DNA of 20,305 nucleotides, from positions 1 to 20,305 of the forward strand of contig JANTGB010000006.1 of assembly GCA_024763115.1 (NCBI GenBank), given 5' to 3'. The position numbers were made by a program, and so were the translations under genes. Source of the DNA: Desulfobulbaceae bacterium (GTDB lineage Bacteria > Desulfobacterota > Desulfobulbia > Desulfobulbales > SURF-16). Below are positions 7,378-14,492 of the stretch, one piece after another; position 1 is the stretch's first letter, and every line of letters begins with the position of its first letter. The notes beneath the pieces were generated by a model. That model was not told the origin of the DNA. It saw only the letters and a program-made list of their open reading frames with translations, and ran no database searches.

Positions 7378-8184
7378 TTATCCATTCACTAACAGGACGT
7401 CACCTGACAAAATTTCGTGCACTTTATTTCTGTTGTCTCGAATATGCAGTCTGCCCTGTTCGTCCGGTCCCAGAGAGATCCCTTCCACTACTTTACCGGC
7501 TACCGACACCCAGGTTAAAAGTTTTCCTCTTGTAGCGTCAAGCTGCCGCCATTGCTCCAGAATAGTTGAAAATTCTCCTTGCTCCAGCTGTAAAACAACC
7601 TGTTCAATTTTATTAACCAGATCAGCCAGTAATTCCCCCCTGACCACCGGGCGGTTGACATGATGCTGTAATGAAGTTGCCCTGTCCCGCAATGAGGCTG
7701 GAAAAAAATCCTGCGGAGTTGAAATATTAAGGCCAATGCCTAAAACAACCAGATACTCACTGCCGGCAACCTCGGCCTCAGCCAGAATGCCGCCGCATTT
7801 ACGATTATTAAGAAGAATATCATTCGGCCATTTAAGTAAAGGCCCAATGCCGTATTTTTGGGAAATAGTCCGGCAGACCGCAACTCCGGCAGCAAGAGTC
7901 AAGCGGGGAATTTCCTTAAACACCAGAGCAGGACGCAGGATCATGGAAAAATAAAGGCCGCTGCCTGCTGGTGAAAGCCATGACTTACCCAGCCGTCCCC
8001 GACCGTTACTCTGAGTTTCGGCAATAACCAGGGCTCCTGATGGAGCTCCGCTTCCGGCCATTTTTAAGGCAATAGTATTGGTTGATTCGGTTTGCTCTAA
8101 CAGGGTAACAGGACGGCTGTTCAATTTTTGTCCATTTTTAATTTTCTGCCAAATTTTATCAGGAACCATCTGATTTTGTACCAT
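7378..8184 (-). CDS. birA: biotin-[acetyl-CoA-carboxylase] ligase, monofunctional (no repressor domain)
   Basis: 268 aa. The biotin/AMP-binding loop GRGRLGK (about 61-67), KWPND (118-122) and KCGGILAE (129-136) are the catalytic signatures of biotin-protein ligases. The C-terminal BPL domain is present at about 215-268 (GKVVEGISLGPDEQGRL, ending GDVLLVNG). The protein joins biotin to the carrier lysine of acetyl-CoA carboxylase and similar enzymes through biotinyl-5'-AMP. The first 25 residues are too short for the winged-helix DNA-binding domain of E. coli BirA, so it should not regulate biotin synthesis directly. The ATG at 8184 is preceded by AGGGATAGGA, a usable ribosome site. It is transcribed toward the HyuA gene and divergently from the small gene at 8393. 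Confidence 0.92.
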   Translation of the reverse strand: MVQNQMVPDKIWQKIKNGQKLNSRPVTLLEQTESTNTIALKMAGSGAPSGALVIAETQSNGRGRLGKSWLSPAGSGLYFSMILRPALVFKEIPRLTLAAGVAVCRTISQKYGIGPLLKWPNDILLNNRKCGGILAEAEVAGSEYLVVLGIGLNISTPQDFFPASLRDRATSLQHHVNRPVVRGELLADLVNKIEQVVLQLEQGEFSTILEQWRQLDATRGKLLTWVSVAGKVVEGISLGPDEQGRLHIRDNRNKVHEILSGDVLLVNG

Positions 8185-8319
8185 TTTTTTCCTATCCCTT
8201 CATTGTTACTTTGTTTAGTTCTCCAATCAGCGTAAAACAAGAGAAAAAATATGCGAAATCAAATCACGCTTAGATGTTTCTAAACGAGCTTAGAATAAAA
8301 ATAAATTGCCCGCCAATGG

Positions 8320-8348
8320 TTAAAGCAAATAGATGTTGTTTATATGAT
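8320..8348 (+). promoter_or_regulatory. candidate sigma-70-type promoter for the 8393 gene
   Basis: TTAAAG (8320-8325) and TATGAT (8343-8348) are separated by 17 bp; the second box matches TATAAT at 5 of 6 positions. A start site near 8355 would give a leader of about 38 nt before the ATG at 8393. Prediction by eye only. Confidence 0.35.
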
Positions 8349-8392
8349 AATACAAAGTTAAAAATTATAAAATAATTGCAAGGCGGGAAAAA

Positions 8393-8761
8393 ATGGAAAA
8401 TCGAAAAAGATGTTTAATTATGCCTAAGCCTGCTGAGAAGCAGGTTACATTTATTGTTCCATTACCTAATGAATTGCCATCTCTGGAAGAAGATGATACG
8501 CAAATGGCTGGTCTGGCTGTGCGTTATTCCGACGGGGCTGCTTTGACCAATGATTCTCCCGAGTTAAAATTATTGTTTGCCGACAATGGTTATTATCTTA
8601 ACAAACTTCCTTACCAGATTATCTCTGAAGATAATATCGACCATAGAGCCGGAATCGGCCAGTTCAGCATCCGCCGTTCGCTTGACAATGCTGTTTCAAC
8701 GGCTAACCAGGTTTGTCGGATGTATGATATGATGCTGGATGGTGACGTGGTAGTCATGTGA
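8393..8761 (+). CDS. hypothetical protein, 122 aa
   Basis: I do not recognise this protein. It starts at ATG 8393 after AAGGCGGG, a reasonable ribosome site, and a plausible promoter lies upstream, so it is probably a real gene. It has no signal peptide and no membrane helix. The N-terminus is basic (ENRKR), then Pro-rich (PLPNELPSLEEDD). The middle, LKLLFADNGYYLNKLPYQIISEDN, and the end, SLDNAVSTANQVCRMYDMMLDGDVVVM, look like a small globular alpha/beta protein. It stands alone between the divergent birA gene and a degenerate MITE, and its TGA stop is the first three bases of a perfect 16-bp palindrome. Confidence 0.65.
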   Translation: MENRKRCLIMPKPAEKQVTFIVPLPNELPSLEEDDTQMAGLAVRYSDGAALTNDSPELKLLFADNGYYLNKLPYQIISEDNIDHRAGIGQFSIRRSLDNAVSTANQVCRMYDMMLDGDVVVM

Positions 8762-8774
8762 TCAATATTGATCA
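8759..8774. repeat. perfect 16-bp palindrome at a stop codon
   Basis: TGATCAATATTGATCA is its own reverse complement and includes the TGA stop of the 122-aa gene. It is too AT-rich and has too short a loop for a strong transcription terminator. It abuts the left end of family 1 copy B. Confidence 0.6.
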
Positions 8775-8777
8775 ATT

Positions 8778-8870
8778 GTAACTACTCACGGGGATAGCGT
8801 TTAATTTCCGAAAACCACTGTGTTTGTAACCGGCCACAGGGTGCAGGTAAGCGAAGACTCCGATTCAACT
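8778..8870 (+). mobile_element. IS66-like MITE, family 1 copy B (degenerate, right end unclear)
   Basis: GTAACTACTCACGGGG (8778-8793) is the outer left terminal repeat. An internal terminal repeat follows, GTAACCGGCCACAGGGTG, and then GCAGGTAAGCGAAGACTCCG, all matching copies E and F. AATTTCCGAAAACCACTGTG matches the outer arm of copy A (reversed). Beyond about 8870 similarity fades, although GATTTTC and a GGCC further on may be remnants. No convincing right end or 8-bp duplication was found, so this is a decayed or truncated copy. Confidence 0.65.
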
Positions 8871-9025
8871 GCGATTTTCTTTTTATTGGCCTTTGGGTTG
8901 TTTGTTTTCCGTTGACGGTAACGGGTGACCCTCTCCGCTTTTCTGTTAAGTTTCAATCCACCGGCACCGACAATATAACGGTAACCGTTTCAGGAATACC
9001 GCTATGCCCGTGATCTATATCCCGC

Positions 9026-10078
9026 TCAAATCACGCTCCATGGTTTTGGAAAAAACAGGTCTGTATAAAGATCAAGGGCGTAGCGGTCGGTCATCCCGGC
9101 AATAAAATCACAAACCCGGCAATGATTATCTTTGTCCTCGCGGTAAATAGAGGCGAGTCCTGAATCACGGTCAGAGGGTAATCCATGGGGGTTTTCCAGA
9201 AAATAGCCATATAATTCCTTAATTATCTTCATGGCCTTGATGAAATCATTATGCACCCGGCTGGTTTCGTAAACATTTTCAAAAAGAAATGTCCGCAGTT
9301 CATTAATCCCGCTGAGAACGTTTTTACTCATAGCTAAACGGCGACCGCCTTTTTCCCTGGTATTAACAATAAGATCGCGAACCATAGTGCCGATACGTTC
9401 TGAATTGCTGTTGCCCAGATTAACGGTTATATGGGTGTAATCATTTTTTTTTATAATTCCAGCCCGTACTGCATCATCAAGGTCATGATTTACATAAGCG
9501 ATAATATCACTTAAACGGACAACCTGTCCCTCAAGGGTTTCCGGTAGATCATCGAGACTTTCCGGCAGAATCTCCCGTCTTCCCTTTGAATGTTTGACAA
9601 TGCCGTCTCTGACTTCATGGGTGAGATTCAGGCCCTTACCTTTTTTTTCCAGAACATCGACGACCCGCAGGCTCTGCTCATAATGACGGAAGCCGCCGGG
9701 AAAAATTTTATTAAGCATGGATTCTCCGGCATGACCGAAAGGGGTATGCCCCAGATCATGGCCCAAGGCAATGGCCTCGATCAGGTGACCGTTTAACCTC
9801 AGGGCCACGCCAACGGTGCGGGCAATCTGGGCCACCTCCAGGGCATGGGTAAGCCGGGTTCGGTAATGATCGCCGGTAGGGGCCAGAAAAACCTGGGTTT
9901 TATGGGTCAGACGGCGAAAAGTCTTGGAATGAATAATCCGGTCGCGGTCACGCTGAAAGGCAACCCTGATGTCACACTCTGTTTCCGGTCGTAATCTTCC
10001 TTTGCTGTTTTTGCTTAAACAGGCATAAGGTGCGAGATTTTGTTTTTCTCTCTCAGCTGTTTCTTCTCTGATTTTCAT
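9026..10078 (-). CDS. deoxyguanosinetriphosphate triphosphohydrolase-like protein (HD domain)
   Basis: 350 aa, usual for the bacterial dGTPase-like group. It opens like the family, with SPYA-type LAPYACLSKNSKGR, then DRDRIIHSKTFRRLTHKTQVF (about 44-64). The metal-binding HD residues are visible: H78 in RLTHALEV, H107-D108 in GHDLGHTPFGH, and D191 in VRLSDIIAYVNHDLDDA. Members split dNTPs into deoxynucleoside and triphosphate, influencing the dNTP pool; the preferred nucleotide is not predictable. It is the last gene of a minus-strand run with lpxB (31 bp upstream) and topoisomerase IV subunit A. The ATG at 10078 has no strong ribosome site, so translation may depend on the upstream gene. Confidence 0.9.
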   Translation of the reverse strand: MKIREETAEREKQNLAPYACLSKNSKGRLRPETECDIRVAFQRDRDRIIHSKTFRRLTHKTQVFLAPTGDHYRTRLTHALEVAQIARTVGVALRLNGHLIEAIALGHDLGHTPFGHAGESMLNKIFPGGFRHYEQSLRVVDVLEKKGKGLNLTHEVRDGIVKHSKGRREILPESLDDLPETLEGQVVRLSDIIAYVNHDLDDAVRAGIIKKNDYTHITVNLGNSNSERIGTMVRDLIVNTREKGGRRLAMSKNVLSGINELRTFLFENVYETSRVHNDFIKAMKIIKELYGYFLENPHGLPSDRDSGLASIYREDKDNHCRVCDFIAGMTDRYALDLYTDLFFPKPWSVI

Positions 10079-10109
10079 GGATAGTCACTGATGTTTCATT
10101 TTTAAGTCT

Positions 10110-11246
10110 TTATCTGGAGCATGTTTCCAGGGCCAACTGAGCAACACGCTCCGAGGCTCCTGGGCCGCCAAGCTGTTTTCTCACCTTTGCCATTTCAGCT
10201 AAAACTTTTTCTCCGGCTGTTGTCCCGGGCCAGAGACCAAGAAGTTTGCGGCTGATTTTTTCCGGTGTTGCTTCATTCTGCAGTAATTCAGGTATAAGGA
10301 GCGAGTCGGCGATCAAGTTAACCAGGGCGGCGTATTTAACCTTGATTAAGCGGCGGCCTAATTGATAGGTAAGCCAGGAAACCCGGTAGGAAACCACCAT
10401 GGGAACGTCCAGAATGGCAAGCTCCAGGGTAACCGTGCCGGATGCGGCCAGGGCCAGATCACAGGCGGCCATCAGGTCATAACGGTTTTCTCTGATTATT
10501 TTTATATCAAGCCCGCATTGCGCCAGACCATTTTCCCGCAGATCATTTTCCGTCAGGGTCGGGGCCAGGGGCAGGAGAAAAAAAGGATTTTTGCCGGCCC
10601 CGGCAAGCTTCCCGGCGGTTTCAAGAAAAATAGGGAGCATGGTGCGAATTTCTTTTCTGCGGCTGCCCGGAAGAATACCAACCAGGGTTCTGTCGGAAGG
10701 TATATCATAGCGGGTCAGGAATTCATTTCTGCTCATTGAGGCGGTAACTGAATCCAGCAGCGGATGGCCGGCAAATTCAACCTTCATGCCGTAGCGGGCG
10801 TAAAATTCTTTTTCAAAGGGCAGGATAACTACCATGCGGTCAACCAGGCGGCGTATTTTTTTTACCCGACTGCTGCGCCAGGCCCAGACCTGGGGACTGA
10901 TATAATAAAAAACCGGAATGCCTAAGCTTTTGGCTTTAGCGGCCAGGATGAGATTAAAATCAGGATAGTCAATTAAAATCAACAGGCTTGGCCGACTTTG
11001 CTGCAACCTGTTTTTCAGGGTTTTCATGGCCGAGCGGATATCCTTGAGATGGGCCAGAACTTCAACAATACCCACAACCGCCATTTGCGCTGCGTCAACC
11101 AGAATCTCAACCCCCTGTTTTCGCAACTCATCTCCGCCCATGCCGCAAAAATGATACTGTGGGGCAATTTTCTTAAAGGCGCAAACCAACCGGCTGCCAT
11201 GCAGGTCTCCGGATGCCTCGCCGGTTATGATCATTATTTCAGGCAT
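10110..11246 (-). CDS. lpxB: lipid-A-disaccharide synthase
   Basis: 378 aa, the normal length for LpxB (GT19 family). Recognisable blocks: ITGEASGDLHG at the N-terminus, FCGMGGDELRKQGVE, MAVVGIVEVLAHL, LILIDYPDFNL, the highly conserved YYISPQVWAWRSSRVKKI (about 119-136), FAGHPLLDSV, ILPGSRRKEI and AASGTVTLELAILDVPMVVSYR. The enzyme joins UDP-2,3-diacylglucosamine and lipid X to form lipid A disaccharide 1-phosphate on the inner membrane surface, a core step of outer-membrane synthesis. It shows the cell makes lipid A. It lies 51 bp below the topoisomerase gene on the same strand, away from the usual lpxD-fabZ-lpxA neighbours. Confidence 0.95.
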   Translation of the reverse strand: MPEIMIITGEASGDLHGSRLVCAFKKIAPQYHFCGMGGDELRKQGVEILVDAAQMAVVGIVEVLAHLKDIRSAMKTLKNRLQQSRPSLLILIDYPDFNLILAAKAKSLGIPVFYYISPQVWAWRSSRVKKIRRLVDRMVVILPFEKEFYARYGMKVEFAGHPLLDSVTASMSRNEFLTRYDIPSDRTLVGILPGSRRKEIRTMLPIFLETAGKLAGAGKNPFFLLPLAPTLTENDLRENGLAQCGLDIKIIRENRYDLMAACDLALAASGTVTLELAILDVPMVVSYRVSWLTYQLGRRLIKVKYAALVNLIADSLLIPELLQNEATPEKISRKLLGLWPGTTAGEKVLAEMAKVRKQLGGPGASERVAQLALETCSR

Positions 11247-11253
11247 ATTAATC

Positions 11254-11279
11254 AGAGGACAGAAGACAGAGGACAGAAG
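11254..11279. repeat. short tandem duplication upstream of lpxB
   Basis: AGAGGACAGAAGAC (11254-11267) is repeated as AGAGGACAGAAG (11268-11279) just before the lpxB start (minus strand). On the coding strand this gives a pyrimidine-rich leader with no obvious ribosome site. Confidence 0.7.
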
Positions 11280-11297
11280 GTTGGGATATATTCTGCA

Positions 11298-13307
11298 TTA
11301 TTTCTTCAGATCAAAAAGAGTAGGAGTCTGCGGTTTGTCGGTTTTTTTGCCGGTCCAGTCGGCAACGCGGCGCACAACCCTGGGAGAAATCCGTTTCCCT
11401 TTGGCCCCTACGCCTTTGAGGAGAAATTCATTCCAGGCCAGATCAGCATAATTTTTCTTTGCCCGTTTGGCCGGGGCAAAATATACCCGGATCAGGCCAT
11501 CCGGATTATTGGTCAAGAACTGAATAAATGATTTTTTATGCTCCGGGAAAAGCCGATATTCCTTATTAAGAATGTATTTGGGCGCCTTAAATCTTTTGAT
11601 ATAGGAAAGATTCTCCCTGCCGTCCTTATAAATTATATTAAAAATAAGCTTTTTCTCCATCTTGTTGACCCAGAGCAGGTCGGATCCGACAAAGAGTTTA
11701 TCCACCACGTTAATAATCTTATATAGTCCGTTTTTGAAAATCAAGAGCATTCGGTCATACTCAGAACATGAAAAATTCCGTTCACTTTTGATCTGGTAAC
11801 CGAGAAAACCACTTTCCGCATCGTAGCCGACCAGTAGATTGGACAGGGCAACTTTTCTAACTACAACCTCGCGAAATGATTTGATTTCTGTGCGCCGAGG
11901 AAATTGCGGCCCATATTTTTGCAGCAAATCTTCGAGATAATTAACGGCATAGCCCACCATATCCTTAAGAGATTTTTCAACTTTTTTACTTTTTGTCCTT
12001 ATCTCTTTTATCTCCTTTCGCTTTTTGTCAATATCATAGCGGGAAATCCGTTTAATTCGAATTTCCAGCAAATGTTCAATATCTGCCTTGCTTACCGGCC
12101 TGAGCAGCTGGTCGGTAAATGGATCCAGGGCTTGGGCAATGGTTTCTTTTACCAGTTTATAACTTTTACATTCCTCAATCTGTTTATAGAGCCGTTCTTC
12201 TATAAAAATCTGTTCGAGAAGATGGGCATGGAGTTTTTCCCGTAAACGGTCAAGCTCGATTTCAAGCTCTGTCTGCAGATCACGAACAAGTTTAGCGGTG
12301 TTAAAGCTTAAGACTTCATTAACGGAAATATTTATTGGCTGATTATTCTTGATTATCGTCAAATTGGGACTGAGAGAAATCTCACAGTCGGTAAAGGCAT
12401 AAAGAGCCCTGATCGTGTCTTTGGCATAAACCCCACGGGCCAGCTTGATTTCAAGCTCTACCTCTTCAGCGGTATAATCATTTATTGACTGAATTTTGAT
12501 TTTGCCGAGCCGGGCCGCTTTTTCAATGTTTTCAATTAATGACTGGGTGGTGGTGGCGTAAGGAATTTCCCTGATGACAATAGTTTTATCATTTTTTTCT
12601 TCCAGCCGGGCCCGGCATTTTATCCTACCATTTCCCTGGTTGTAACCAGTGACATCAACCAGGCCTCCCTGGGGAAAATCAGGATAAATTTCAAAGGGTT
12701 CATCTTTTAAAATTTTTATCTGGGCCTCGAGCAGTTCACAAAAATTATGGGGCATGATCTTGGTGGCCATACCCACGGCAATGCCCTCGGCTCCCTGGAG
12801 CAGCAGCATGGGAAGCTTAGCCGGCAGACTGAGGGGCTCCTGCATCCGGCCATCATAGGAATCAACAAATTCGGTTAGATCTCTGTTAAAGAGAATTTCC
12901 CGGGCCAGGGGAGAAAGGCGGCACTCAATATAACGAGCGGCCGAAGCTGAATCGCCGGTAAAGATATTACCGAAATTTCCTTGTCGATCAATAAGATATC
13001 CCTTGTTGGCCAGATTAACCAGGGCGGCAAAAATTGAGGCGTCACCGTGTGGATGAAGTTTCATGGTAGAGCCCACAACATTGGCAACTTTGTGAAAACG
13101 GCCGTCATCCATGTTGGCCAGGGTTTGCAATATGCGCCGTTGTACCGGTTTCAGGCCGTCAACAATATCGGGAATCGCCCGTTCTCTAATAACATAAGCC
13201 GTGTAGTCGAGAAAATTTTCATCAAAAAGCTTATGCAGTCCGCCATATTCTGAGTTAAAATCCATAGTCTTAAAAAAAAAATTTACCTGTGTCTTTGATT
13301 TGTTCAT
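11298..13307 (-). CDS. parC: DNA topoisomerase IV subunit A / GyrA-like (ParC type)
   Basis: 669 aa from ATG 13307. Conservation starts at MDFNSEYGGLHKLF (ATG 13265), which is an alternative start. The breakage-reunion domain is complete: IPDIVDGLKPVQRRIL (about 45-60), LHPHGDASIF (84-93), the catalytic Arg125-Tyr126 in ASAARYIECRLSP, and GIAVGMATKIMPHN. A coiled-coil-like charged stretch near 420-450 precedes a short C-terminal region. There is no room for six GyrA-type beta-pinwheel blades and no GyrA box, favouring a topo IV-like enzyme over gyrase. It would form a heterotetramer with an ATPase (ParE) subunit to decatenate or relax DNA. No parE gene is seen, though one could lie outside the window. 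The positions equivalent to E. coli GyrA Ser83 and Asp87 both appear to be alanine here. Confidence 0.9.
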   Translation of the reverse strand: MNKSKTQVNFFFKTMDFNSEYGGLHKLFDENFLDYTAYVIRERAIPDIVDGLKPVQRRILQTLANMDDGRFHKVANVVGSTMKLHPHGDASIFAALVNLANKGYLIDRQGNFGNIFTGDSASAARYIECRLSPLAREILFNRDLTEFVDSYDGRMQEPLSLPAKLPMLLLQGAEGIAVGMATKIMPHNFCELLEAQIKILKDEPFEIYPDFPQGGLVDVTGYNQGNGRIKCRARLEEKNDKTIVIREIPYATTTQSLIENIEKAARLGKIKIQSINDYTAEEVELEIKLARGVYAKDTIRALYAFTDCEISLSPNLTIIKNNQPINISVNEVLSFNTAKLVRDLQTELEIELDRLREKLHAHLLEQIFIEERLYKQIEECKSYKLVKETIAQALDPFTDQLLRPVSKADIEHLLEIRIKRISRYDIDKKRKEIKEIRTKSKKVEKSLKDMVGYAVNYLEDLLQKYGPQFPRRTEIKSFREVVVRKVALSNLLVGYDAESGFLGYQIKSERNFSCSEYDRMLLIFKNGLYKIINVVDKLFVGSDLLWVNKMEKKLIFNIIYKDGRENLSYIKRFKAPKYILNKEYRLFPEHKKSFIQFLTNNPDGLIRVYFAPAKRAKKNYADLAWNEFLLKGVGAKGKRISPRVVRRVADWTGKKTDKPQTPTLFDLKK

Positions 13308-13330
13308 TCAGCCCTGGTAAGCATAAAACC

Positions 13331-13630
13331 GGAAGGCTGTTCGAGAATAGAAGGTTTAAAAAATTCGTAACTGCTCACAGGGCGCCGAACGGAGTCGAAG
13401 TTTATGCCCTGTTTTTAAGGGTGCTTACCTCTTTTGCTATGCTCAATCAGATCTGCAAGGTCGTATTTGCCCGACAATATCAATAAAAAAACGTTTAGAA
13501 CTAATTTGTCGCGTCACTACCCCCGTGTGCAGTAACAAAAATTAATATAATATGAAGTGTAGTCAAATCATGTTGACCAATATATCCAGTCTGAAAATTT
13601 TCACAAGTTGCATTCTCGAACAGTCTCCTG
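13331..13630. mobile_element. family 3 element ends enclosing a nested MITE
   Basis: GGAAGGCTGTTCGAGAATAG (13331-13350) and, inverted, CAGGAGACTGTTCGAGAATG (13630 back to 13611) form a near-20-bp inverted repeat matching the ends of the hairpin element at 15245-15326. The ends are 300 bp apart, rather than about 80, because family 1 copy C sits between them. Without copy C and its duplication the interval would be about 122 bp. Confidence 0.55.
13367..13536 (-). mobile_element. IS66-like MITE, family 1 copy C (170 bp)
   Basis: One end is GTAACTGCTCACAGGG (13367-13382), identical to the family consensus; the other, reversed, is GTTACTGCACACGGGG (13536 back to 13521). The flanks are aaaaattc (13359-13366) and aaaaatta (13537-13544), 7 of 8 identical, consistent with an 8-bp target duplication. 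The first 66 bp are homologous to copies E and F (CGGAGTCGAAGTTTATGCCCTG, then AAGGGTGCTTACC). The rest of the interior is unrelated, so this is a hybrid or internally replaced copy. It lies 60 bp upstream of the topoisomerase start. Confidence 0.7.
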
Positions 13631-14058
13631 CTGACCCGTCTCAAAAATGGAGAATCTATCAGGCAAGAAAAAATTACCTACAAACCAGGAAAATTGTTCC
13701 TATAGCAAAAATTCATAATACTAAATTAAAGTTGTTCCATCTATCGCCCGGCATATAAAACAAACGTAACTGTAACCGGGTACGGAACAGAGTCTACGCT
13801 TATCTCTTTCCGCAGTCCACCCGGCTCACGTATGACTGGTACGCTATGCCGGACTACCTGCGAAAATTTCCCGGACTCTCTTGATGATCGCTTCCTGTAC
13901 CCTGTAGGCGGTTTACAAACAAACAATATTTTCGACACAGACTAAATGATGTAAATAAATCATTTGCTCGCATGTTTGGCTTTTTTCTTGCATTAAACCT
14001 GAACCAGAGCATAATTAACTATCAAAATAACATGAATTTGGATCTATATTCTTTATAG
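13631..14058. other. gene-free AT-rich DNA around MITE copy D
   Basis: No coding potential that I can support. A 7-bp stem, AAATGAT/ATCATTT (13944-13950 and 13959-13965), is the only structure outside copy D. The left 8-bp duplication of copy E occupies 14051-14058. Confidence 0.4.
13758..13924 (-). mobile_element. IS66-like MITE, family 1 copy D (151 bp, short form) with perfect 8-bp target duplication
   Basis: The element proper is 13766-13916: it begins GTAACTGTAACCGGG and ends (reversed) GTAAACCGCCTACAGGG. It is flanked on both sides by AAACAAAC (13758-13765 and 13917-13924), a perfect 8-bp direct repeat. The interior aligns with copies A, E and F (AGAGTCTACGCTTATCTC, CACGTATGACTGGTACGC, CCCGGACTCTC) but has diverged. 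It ends at the terminal repeat that is internal in the longer copies, so it is the minimal form of the family. Confidence 0.75.
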
Positions 14059-14430
14059 ATAACTACTCATAGGGTAAGCACCTGATGATTGCAAATCTCA
14101 ATATTTGTAACTGTTTACAGGGTGCAGGTAAGCGACCGGAGGGAGACTCCGATAGATTTTCGTCATCAGGCCGGTGCCGCGTATTAGTCATACGTAAACC
14201 GGGCTGATGGCGGAGGTAAGGGTTCGCTCAAAAATAACTTCGCATTCTAAGGCGCAATCTGAACATTTAGAAAAGCGATCTGCAACTATGCAATTAGATC
14301 GCTTCTCTAAATGTCCATATTACACCTTATCTCTACTAATTTATTTTTGAGTGAGCCCTAAGAACCCTTAAAAACAGGCATAAACTTCGACTCCGAATAT
14401 GCAGTGCCCTGTTAGCAGTTACCTTTATAG
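14051..14430 (+). mobile_element. IS66-like MITE, family 1 copy E (364 bp including a nested element) with perfect 8-bp duplication
   Basis: The element proper is 14059-14422: it begins ATAACTACTCATAGGG and ends (reversed) GTAACTGCTAACAGGG. CTTTATAG flanks it on both sides (14051-14058 and 14423-14430), a perfect 8-bp target duplication. Inside are the second terminal repeat, GTAACTGTTTACAGGG (about 14106), then CAGGTAAGCGACCGGAGGGA, a stem-loop (CATCAGGCCGG...CCGGGCTGATG) and GACTCCGAATATGC near the right end. A second, unrelated 138-bp element interrupts it at 14221. The right end is 63 bp before the start of the EF-hand gene. Confidence 0.82.
14217..14362. mobile_element. family 2 hairpin MITE nested in copy E
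   Basis: The element is about 14221-14358. Its ends are GGGTTCGCTCAAAAATAA and, reversed, GGGCTCACTCAAAAATAA, an 18-bp inverted repeat with two mismatches. TAAG (14217-14220) is repeated at 14359-14362; if the terminal G belongs to the element, the target duplication is TAA. Removing the insert restores the host reading GGTAAG-AACCCTTAAAAAC, which matches the uninterrupted copies. The whole element is a long imperfect palindrome centred on CATTTAGAAAAGCGATCT and AGATCGCTTCTCTAAATG (about 14264-14313). TNA duplications with GGG ends recall some IS5-family subgroups, but no transposase is present. Confidence 0.78.
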
Positions 14431-14475
14431 TTAAGCTTTAGAACAAGCGCTTCCGGATCAGATAATAAAATTTAC

Positions 14476-14483
14476 AAAGGAGG
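14476..14483 (+). promoter_or_regulatory. near-perfect ribosome binding site of the EF-hand gene
   Basis: AAAGGAGG is fully complementary to the 16S rRNA tail and lies 9 nt before the ATG at 14493, predicting strong translation. Confidence 0.85.
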
Positions 14484-14492
14484 AAAAATATA

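Noticed and set aside
13552..13758. 68-codon ORF on the plus strand
   Set aside because: It runs through a family 3 end and up to the target duplication of copy D; no recognisable protein features.
13308..14492. Genes for a transposase that could move the MITEs
   Set aside because: No ORF of suitable length or motif occurs here or elsewhere in the window; the enzyme must be encoded elsewhere if it still exists.
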